Made by a program: the position numbers and the translations under genes
NCBI GenBank assembly: GCA_020446425.1
Contig: JAGRES010000013.1
Coordinates: 1 to 64,000 of the forward strand
Direction of reading: 5' to 3'
Length of the DNA stretch: 64,000 nucleotides
Origin: Sphingobium sp.
Lineage (GTDB): Bacteria > Pseudomonadota > Alphaproteobacteria > Sphingomonadales > Sphingomonadaceae
Shown: positions 58,393 through 64,000 of the stretch, in pieces
How the letters are laid out: every line of letters starts with the position of its first letter
Position numbering within the stretch: the first letter of the stretch is position 1
Notes under the pieces: generated by a model
Seen by the model: only the letters and a program-made list of their open reading frames with translations
Told to the model about the DNA's origin: nothing
Databases searched by the model: none

Positions 58393-59094
58393 ATGCGGAT
58401 CGCCGTTGCCGATGACGAAGAAACGATTCGTGACTTCCTGTCATCCTTGCTGACGAAAGCAGGGCACCGGTGCACGTTATTTCGCGATGGCAAGGATCTG
58501 ATGCACGCGCTTCAGCGCGACACATTCGATCTGGTCGTCGTAGACTGGATGATGCCGAGCATGAGCGGACTCGATCTGGTGCGCTGGGCACGCGGCGTTG
58601 TGGACCCATGCCCCCCGGTCATCATGCTGACCAGCCGGTCCGACAAGACCGACGTTGTCGAAGCGCTGAACGCCGGAGCCGACGACTATATCATCAAGCC
58701 GGAAACCGAGCATGTCATATTGGCGCGGGTCGATGCCGTCATGCGGCGTTCTGCCAACGGTGCACAGGAAAAACCGTCGCGGATCGAGGAATTCGGTCCA
58801 TACAGCTTTGACCGCATGACCAGCACGGTAACGCTCAACGGTGAGGAAATCAGCCTTACGTCGCGTGAGTTCCAGTTGGCCCGGCTTTTCTTTCTGAGCC
58901 CCAATCGCGCTTTCTCACGCGCGTATATTCTCGAAACCTTGTGGAACAGTGTGCCAGACCTGCCTACCCGCACGCTCGACATGCATATTTCGCGCATCCG
59001 CTCGAAGCTTCGTCTCGGCCCCGAAAACGGCTATAGGTTGCAGACCATCTTCGGTCATGGCTATAGGCTGGAGGCATTTGACGGGGAAGGTTGA
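58393..59094 (+). CDS. OmpR/PhoB-family response regulator
   Basis: 233 residues. The receiver domain has acidic VADDEET, phospho-acceptor D51 (VVVDWMMPSMSG), the threonine in MLTSRSD and lysine in YIIKPE. A winged-helix domain follows (SLTSREFQLARLFFLSPNRAFSRAYILETLW ... TRTLDMHISRIRSKL). ATG 58393 has GAAAGAGGG just before it. It is followed by the LysM-FecR gene and the CHASE2 kinase, its probable cognate sensor. Confidence 0.93.
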   Translation: MRIAVADDEETIRDFLSSLLTKAGHRCTLFRDGKDLMHALQRDTFDLVVVDWMMPSMSGLDLVRWARGVVDPCPPVIMLTSRSDKTDVVEALNAGADDYIIKPETEHVILARVDAVMRRSANGAQEKPSRIEEFGPYSFDRMTSTVTLNGEEISLTSREFQLARLFFLSPNRAFSRAYILETLWNSVPDLPTRTLDMHISRIRSKLRLGPENGYRLQTIFGHGYRLEAFDGEG

Positions 59095-59095
59095 T

Positions 59096-60502
59096 ATGGG
59101 CGAATCCCTGCTCGGTCGCCAAAACGGAATGAAGACATGGCTATTGGCCGCCGCTGGGGCGCTCTCGTTCGCGCATCCCTTGGTGCTGCCCGCGACCGCG
59201 CACGCCAATGTCATATCCGACCGCGCCGGAGAAAATATCGCCTATACCATGCGTGCAGGCGATTCTCTCTATGTGCTGGCTTCGCGCTATTTCATGCGCC
59301 AACAGGATTGGCGCATAGTCCAGCAAGTCAACCGCATCGGCAATGCGCGCGCCATTCCCGTCGGCGCCATCATCCAGATCCCTGCCCGTATATTGCGGGC
59401 CGAACCGCTCGACGCGAAGGTGATTGGTTTCAAGGGTGTCGGTCAGGTTGAAACGCAGGGCACATCGGAAGCGCTCTCTCTCGATATGGCCGTTCGGCAA
59501 GGGTCGGTTATCGAGACCGGTCCAGGCAGTTTCGCAACGATGGAATTATCGAACGGTTCGCGAATTACGCTTCCCTCACAAACCCGGCTTCGCATTACGG
59601 CAATGCGCCGTTTCCTTTTGACCGGCTCGCTCGATTTCGATTTCACCGTTGAAAAAGGCCGGATCGAAACCAGCGCCGCACCGCTGGGCAAGGACGGCAG
59701 CCGCTATCGTATCCGCACGCCCATTGCGGTGTCAGCGGTTCGCGGCACAACATTCCGCATCGGCTATAACGGCGAAGCTGAGCCTTCGCTGACCGAAGTG
59801 GTGGAAGGAACGGTGGCCGTCAAGCCCGGCGAAGCGCGCGCCGAAACCCCGATACCGCAAGGCTATGGCGCCAGCGTGGCGACCGGCGGCGCGCTGACCA
59901 AGGAAGAACTGTTGCCTTCCCCTGCCCTTGTCGATCCGGGGAAAGTACAGGTCGATCCCGTGGTCGCATTCCAACTCACGCCATTGCCGGATGCGCGCGC
60001 TTACCATCTCCAGCTTGCGAGCGATGCAGGCTTTGTAGAGCTGCTCACCGAGACCTATTCCGACACGCCGGAAGCGCGTTTCGCCGACGTGCCCAATGGC
60101 CGGTGGTTCGTGCGCGCTACCGCCATTGCGCAAAGCGGGCTGGAAGGCATGCCGCGGACATACAGCATGAAACGGCTGCTCACCGGACTGGATGCTTCGG
60201 CCGAACAGGGCGCGGATGGCGGCTATCGTTTCCGCTGGTCGGGTAAGGGTTCAGGAAAGCGCGTCTATCATTTCCGCCTGCGCCCCGATACGCCGCAGGC
60301 CGTGCCTCTGGTCGATGAGCCCGGTCTCACCGGGGACTCTCTCACTCTCTCGGACCTGCATCCCGGGGAATATGTATGGCAGGTCGGCGTGCGCCAATAT
60401 GAGGACGGCGAAGAAGGCGTGAACTGGCTCCCGGAGCAAAAACTCACTGTGGCTGAAGAACAAGTGACTGCGCCCGGCGGCGGATCGCAGGGCACCCCCT
60501 AG
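59096..60502 (+). CDS. LysM-FecR domain envelope protein
   Basis: 468 residues. A signal peptide ends near residue 37 (PATAHA). A LysM-like peptidoglycan-binding segment (YTMRAGDSLYVLASRYF to IPVGAIIQIP, 50-96) is followed by a FecR-type domain (VRQGSVIETGPGSFATMELSNGSRITLPS, then RTPIAVSAVRGTTFRI) and two fibronectin-like beta repeats with W/F-V-R-A-T motifs. GGGGAAGG precedes ATG 59096. It has no neighbouring ECF sigma factor, unlike iron-type FecR. Between the regulator and the CHASE2 kinase, it may act as an envelope sensor or partner; that is inference. Confidence 0.85.
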   Translation: MGESLLGRQNGMKTWLLAAAGALSFAHPLVLPATAHANVISDRAGENIAYTMRAGDSLYVLASRYFMRQQDWRIVQQVNRIGNARAIPVGAIIQIPARILRAEPLDAKVIGFKGVGQVETQGTSEALSLDMAVRQGSVIETGPGSFATMELSNGSRITLPSQTRLRITAMRRFLLTGSLDFDFTVEKGRIETSAAPLGKDGSRYRIRTPIAVSAVRGTTFRIGYNGEAEPSLTEVVEGTVAVKPGEARAETPIPQGYGASVATGGALTKEELLPSPALVDPGKVQVDPVVAFQLTPLPDARAYHLQLASDAGFVELLTETYSDTPEARFADVPNGRWFVRATAIAQSGLEGMPRTYSMKRLLTGLDASAEQGADGGYRFRWSGKGSGKRVYHFRLRPDTPQAVPLVDEPGLTGDSLTLSDLHPGEYVWQVGVRQYEDGEEGVNWLPEQKLTVAEEQVTAPGGGSQGTP

Positions 60503-60510
60503 GGCCAAGC

Positions 60511-62409
60511 GTGCAGCGCGGACGCCTTCTCATCGAATGGCTGCTGATCGGTATCGGCGCCAGCCTTATCGTAATGCTGGCGGTTCGCACCTCCTTTCTG
60601 GATCGCGCGGATCGGCTGATATATGATCTCGCCGCGCCGCTATACGCGCCCGATGCCGATGACCGTATATTGATAGCGGCGATCGACAATGAATCCATTG
60701 CGGCCCTCGGCCATTGGCCATGGCCGCGCAATATACATGCGGACGCCATTGCCGCTATCGGCCAGCACCAGCCCGCAGCCATCATCTACGACGTATTGTT
60801 CCTTGAACCCGCGCCGGAAGACCCCGCGTTGGCACAAAGCATGGAAACAACGGGCAAGACCTTCCTGCCCCTGCTGTTTGAAACACCCGGTCCCAATGGC
60901 GCGCCCTATTATGTTCGGGAACCAGCACAACCGCTCAGCATAGCGGCAAAAGGATTGGGAACCGTCAACCTGCTGCTCGACAGCGACGGGCAGGCACGCC
61001 GCATCGCCATCGCCACACCGGCGGAACCCCAACCGCTTCCCCATATAGCCGAGCTGGCCTACCGCGAGTTGCACAAGCAGCCATCCCCCGCCTTTATGCG
61101 ATCGGAAGCATCGGGCGATCCGCTATGGATAGCGTTTCACGCTCCGGGCAGCTTCCGCACGGTGAGCCTGATATCCCTGATACAAGGCGAAGTCCCCGCC
61201 CGGTTGATCCGGGATAAACTTATAATAGTCGGCGCGACCGCCGAAGGATTGGGCGACCTGCATCCCGTTTCCGCATCCGGCGGCGCATTGATGGCAGGCG
61301 CGGAAGTTCAGGCCAATTTGCTCAGCGGCCTGCTCGCCGACAGGTTCATATCGCCGCTGCCGACGAAATGGCTGTATCTGATGGCACTTGCGCCTGTCTG
61401 GCTGTTGCTGGTCGCTTTCCTGCGCCTTGCGCCCTCGCGCGGTCTTGCATTGTCACTGACAACCACCGGCCTCCTGCTTTTGCTCTCAGTCCTGCTGCTC
61501 GCAACCGCCGGTATCTGGGCGCCGCCTATGGCCGCCCTGCTTGGCATCGCCATCGTCTATCCGCTCTGGGGCTGGCGCCGCCTGGCCGCCGTCACGCACT
61601 TCATGGAGCGCGAGGTTCACACGCTGCTGAAGGAGACAGGTATAGGCGAACCGGAACAGGATGCGCGGTGGCGCGACGACCGGGTGGGCAGCGACGCGTC
61701 CCGCCTGCACAGGGTGATCGCCGTCATGCGCCGTAACGCCGAAGAGCGTGAAGAGATGCTCCAGTTCCTATCGCACGACATGCGCTCGCCTCAGGCATCC
61801 ATCATCGCGCTGATTGATGGTGCAGCCGACAGGGCCGACCCCAAACTGCTTGCACGCGTGCGCGGCAATGCGGAACGCACCCTGCAACTGGCCGACGATT
61901 TCGTTCAGCTGACACGTATGGAATCGCGGCGCAGCGACATGCACCCTGTCGATCTGGCCGATACCATGGCGCAGGCGCGGGATATCATATGGCCCAAGGC
62001 TCAGGCCAGAAAGCAGCATATTGTGTTTGAACCTTCGGATGATGAACTATGGGTTCATGGCGACGACGCCGCACTGGTGCGCGCCTTTTCCAACCTGCTG
62101 AACAATTCTGTGGAAGCCGCGCCGGAGGGCGGAACCATCCTTTGCGGCGTCAAAAGAGAAAATGGCCTTGCCGTCGCCTATGTCGAAGATAACGGTCCCG
62201 GCCTGCCGCCGGAACGCAGGGACGACCCCTTCGCCCGCTTCGGATACAGCACCCGCCACCGGCAGGATGGAACGGCGGGCGCAGGTCTGGGCCTCGCCTT
62301 CGTGCGTGCCGTTGCCCTCCAGCATGGAGGCGAAGCCCAGTATAGCGACGGAAACGACGGCGGCGCGCGGTTCTCGCTGCGCCTGCCGATTGCACCGGAC
62401 GAGGAATAA
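60511..62409 (+). CDS. CHASE2-domain sensor histidine kinase
   Basis: 632 residues. A first membrane helix (residues 9-26) leads into a periplasmic CHASE2 domain (about 30-280; LIYDLAAPLYAPDADDRILIAAIDNESIAALGHWPWPR is typical), then three membrane helices (about 286-350). The cytoplasmic part holds the phospho-acceptor His422 in FLSHDMRSPQ, the N-box NLLNNSVEAAPEGG, G1 EDNGPGLPPE and G2 AGAGLGLAF, so the kinase looks intact. Start is GTG 60511. It closes the regulator/FecR/kinase operon and converges with the DUF4136-like gene 2 bp away. Confidence 0.92.
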   Translation: MQRGRLLIEWLLIGIGASLIVMLAVRTSFLDRADRLIYDLAAPLYAPDADDRILIAAIDNESIAALGHWPWPRNIHADAIAAIGQHQPAAIIYDVLFLEPAPEDPALAQSMETTGKTFLPLLFETPGPNGAPYYVREPAQPLSIAAKGLGTVNLLLDSDGQARRIAIATPAEPQPLPHIAELAYRELHKQPSPAFMRSEASGDPLWIAFHAPGSFRTVSLISLIQGEVPARLIRDKLIIVGATAEGLGDLHPVSASGGALMAGAEVQANLLSGLLADRFISPLPTKWLYLMALAPVWLLLVAFLRLAPSRGLALSLTTTGLLLLLSVLLLATAGIWAPPMAALLGIAIVYPLWGWRRLAAVTHFMEREVHTLLKETGIGEPEQDARWRDDRVGSDASRLHRVIAVMRRNAEEREEMLQFLSHDMRSPQASIIALIDGAADRADPKLLARVRGNAERTLQLADDFVQLTRMESRRSDMHPVDLADTMAQARDIIWPKAQARKQHIVFEPSDDELWVHGDDAALVRAFSNLLNNSVEAAPEGGTILCGVKRENGLAVAYVEDNGPGLPPERRDDPFARFGYSTRHRQDGTAGAGLGLAFVRAVALQHGGEAQYSDGNDGGARFSLRLPIAPDEE

Positions 62410-62411
62410 AC

Positions 62412-62957
62412 TCAGTCCTGCGCCAGCACTGTATTCGTACGGTCCTTGCCCGGCGCATGAATATCGCTGACCGCATCCTTCGCCAGCCGGTCGAGCACGT
62501 CGATGGCCTGCGCATGGCAATGGCTTTCCTGCGCATTGCCTGTGTAGAGATTTTCGCCGCTCGCGCGGTCGATGACGGCGATCCGCACGCGCATCATCCG
62601 ATCCTGACAATTTTGCAGCAGCCGCTGTTTCTTGCCGTCAGACAGCATGCGCCCAGCCGTCCCTTCCAAAGATATGCTGGCGGGCCGCTCCGCAAAACCG
62701 GCGGAAATGATCGCGGGCGCATCATCGGAAAAACGGAACCCCCGGTCCTGCAACGCCTTTTCCACTGCGGCGCGCAAGGCCCCATAAACAGCAGGCGGTT
62801 CGCCTTTCCCTGCGGGTCCACTCGCCCAGGCCAAGGTCATCGGCTCCGCAGCTCCGTTACCGCTTGAAGTGATATGTGTCGAAACCGGCCCGGCACATGC
62901 CGTGACAAGCGCGCATAAAACGACCGATGCCGTTCGTGTCGTATATTTCCAGCCCAT
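62412..62957 (-). CDS. DUF4136-like lipoprotein
   Basis: 181 residues. Lipobox LVTAC (Cys21) after a short signal. The body resembles the DUF4136 fold of outer-membrane lipoproteins: tandem helices (AVYGALRAAVEKALQDRGFRFSDDAPAIISAGF) and a beta end (VRIAVIDRASGENLYTGNAQESHC). Function unknown. It shares an intergenic region with the protease gene, reading away from it. Confidence 0.7.
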   Translation of the reverse strand: MGWKYTTRTASVVLCALVTACAGPVSTHITSSGNGAAEPMTLAWASGPAGKGEPPAVYGALRAAVEKALQDRGFRFSDDAPAIISAGFAERPASISLEGTAGRMLSDGKKQRLLQNCQDRMMRVRIAVIDRASGENLYTGNAQESHCHAQAIDVLDRLAKDAVSDIHAPGKDRTNTVLAQD

Positions 62958-63013
62958 GGGCGGACGTTAGCGTCATTCGCCCGGCCATACCAGCCCCAGC
63001 GCCACACGCATTC

Positions 63014-63043
63014 GTTAAGCCGCTATGCTGTCCGGTTAAGCCG
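63014..63043. promoter_or_regulatory. Direct repeat GTTAAGCCG x2, 21-bp spacing
   Basis: GTTAAGCCG lies at 63014-63022 and again at 63035-63043, two helical turns apart, in the 183-bp gap between the divergent DUF4136-like and subtilase genes. The geometry suits a regulator dimer binding one face of DNA. The protein that might bind it is not known. Confidence 0.4.
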
Positions 63044-63140
63044 GGATAAAGGAATAATTAAGCATGCTGGGCCTAGAAAAAGCGAGACTTATGGTGCCGC
63101 AGCACACCGCCATGCTGCACATCTGGCGAGGGACGACAGG

Positions 63141-64000
63141 ATGGTGAAGGCATATCGCGCGGCGGCGTCCGTGCTTTCGGTTTCAATGATGGTCATGCTG
63201 AGCGCTTGCGGCGGCGGTGGAGGAGGCGTGTCATCGACGCCAGCACCTTCTCCGACACCGAGCCCATCACCTTCCCCAAGCCCGACTCCGACGCCGACCC
63301 CAACCAATTACGACACCACCGAATATGCCAACTCTACAGGCCCCAACTATCACGGTGCCATTACCGCCTATCAGAACGACGCGAGCGGCGCGGGCGTCAC
63401 GGTCGGGGTGATCGACACCGGTATTGACGTCGACAGCCCGGAATTTACCGGGCGGATCAGTTCCGCTTCAACGGCATTCAACTCAACCGGCTCCATTCAG
63501 GATACCGATGGGCATGGTACTGCTGTCACCAGCGTCATTGCCGCTGCCCGCAACAATCAGAACACGCTTGGCATGGCGTGGGAAGCCACGGTCATGGCGC
63601 TGCGTACCGATGACCCGACGGATTGCGACACCGATGGTTGTTCACACCCAACGACCTACATCCGTCAGGCAATCGACCATGCCGTCGCCAATGGCGCACA
63701 GGTCATCAATATCTCCCTAGGCGGCGATGCTCCGCCTTCCTCCCTGATCGCTGCCGTGGACCGCGCGACAGCTGCAGGTGTGATCATCGTGATATCGTCG
63801 GGGAACGACAGCGCGGCATCGCCCGATGCGTTCGCGCGCGCTTTTACCGACGCCAGCATCTCTCGCGGGCTGGTGCTGATCGCGACATCGAACAACTCCG
63901 GCGGTGTGCACAGCGATTTCGCCAATGGTGCACTAGGCTATGAGACCGTCACGCTGTCCACGATCGGAGAGAGAGTCCGCGCGCCAGACCATGAAGGGAC
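63141..64000 (+). CDS. S8 subtilisin-like serine protease, lipoprotein (runs off window end)
   Basis: 286 residues visible and open at the edge. The start MVKAYRAAASVLSVSMMVMLSAC is a lipoprotein signal with lipobox LSAC (Cys23), followed by six glycines and a Ser/Thr-Pro linker to about residue 55. The peptidase domain has catalytic Asp92 in GVIDTGID and His125 in DTDGHGTAV; GAQVINISLGG and VIISSGN-like IIVISSGNDS are conserved subtilase strands with the oxyanion Asn. The catalytic serine should lie just beyond the window. Layout suggests a surface-anchored or autotransporter-type secreted protease. GAGGGACGACAGG precedes the ATG. Confidence 0.9.
   Translation, partial: MVKAYRAAASVLSVSMMVMLSACGGGGGGVSSTPAPSPTPSPSPSPSPTPTPTPTNYDTTEYANSTGPNYHGAITAYQNDASGAGVTVGVIDTGIDVDSPEFTGRISSASTAFNSTGSIQDTDGHGTAVTSVIAAARNNQNTLGMAWEATVMALRTDDPTDCDTDGCSHPTTYIRQAIDHAVANGAQVINISLGGDAPPSSLIAAVDRATAAGVIIVISSGNDSAASPDAFARAFTDASISRGLVLIATSNNSGGVHSDFANGALGYETVTLSTIGERVRAPDHEG

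Overview
The window reads as a chromosomal segment of an alphaproteobacterium, most likely of the order Sphingomonadales. The pointers are an ATP synthase epsilon subunit of only 84 residues, a complete division and cell-wall (dcw) cluster, the argS/SPOR/nagZ/scpA/scpB/tatABC neighbourhood, an entericidin-type lipoprotein, and short palindromic intergenic elements built on TTCGA/TCGAA. Core DNA is GC-rich with dense genes. No rRNA, tRNA, CRISPR array, transposase or prophage gene was seen. The genus is not fixed by what is visible.

Layout. 1-1289: end of the atp operon (atpD, atpC). 1304-6160: four leftward genes, two of them visibly AT-richer, encoding a glycolipid/surface-glycan module (flippase-like protein, GT4, GT-C and GT2 glycosyltransferases). 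6364-10948: a mixed stretch with a lone CpaF/TadA ATPase, an exported methyltransferase-fold protein, an EamA permease, a DUF938 protein and an ICMT-like membrane protein. 10972-16632: the glycine cleavage operon (gcvT, gcvH, a class I methyltransferase, gcvPA, gcvPB) behind a tandem glycine riboswitch. 16692-19519: a dNTPase-like gene and a TPR-SPOR protein. 19577-38593: the dcw cluster from mraZ to ftsZ, almost every junction overlapping, with an extra 65-residue ORF between murC and murB and a palindromic element between murB and ddl. Four TGGGA/GGGGA motifs with an exact 10-bp period lie upstream of mraZ and look like an MraZ operator.

38848-45877: a GldG/DUF4350-like membrane protein, a small membrane protein, cysteine synthase, an entericidin, tatABC, scpAB and nagZ. 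46038-48469: a low-GC two-gene cassette (coiled-coil polytopic membrane protein plus membrane-anchored VWA-like protein) sits between nagZ and its usual SPOR neighbour, and a 12-bp inverted repeat flanks it. This is the best candidate for an undescribed system. 48650-58232: SPOR protein, argS, a lipoprotein, then rightward ispH, thrB, rnhA, a large M16 protease, a small unknown protein and cytochrome b561. 58393-62409: a signalling module of OmpR-type regulator, LysM-FecR envelope protein and CHASE2 histidine kinase. 62412-64000: a DUF4136-like lipoprotein and, divergent from it, the start of a lipoprotein subtilase that runs off the window.

Most of the window serves growth: energy, one-carbon metabolism, peptidoglycan synthesis, division, chromosome condensation and Tat export. 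The accessory elements (glycosyltransferase block, VWA/coiled-coil cassette, CHASE2-FecR module, secreted protease) concern the envelope or its interaction with the outside.
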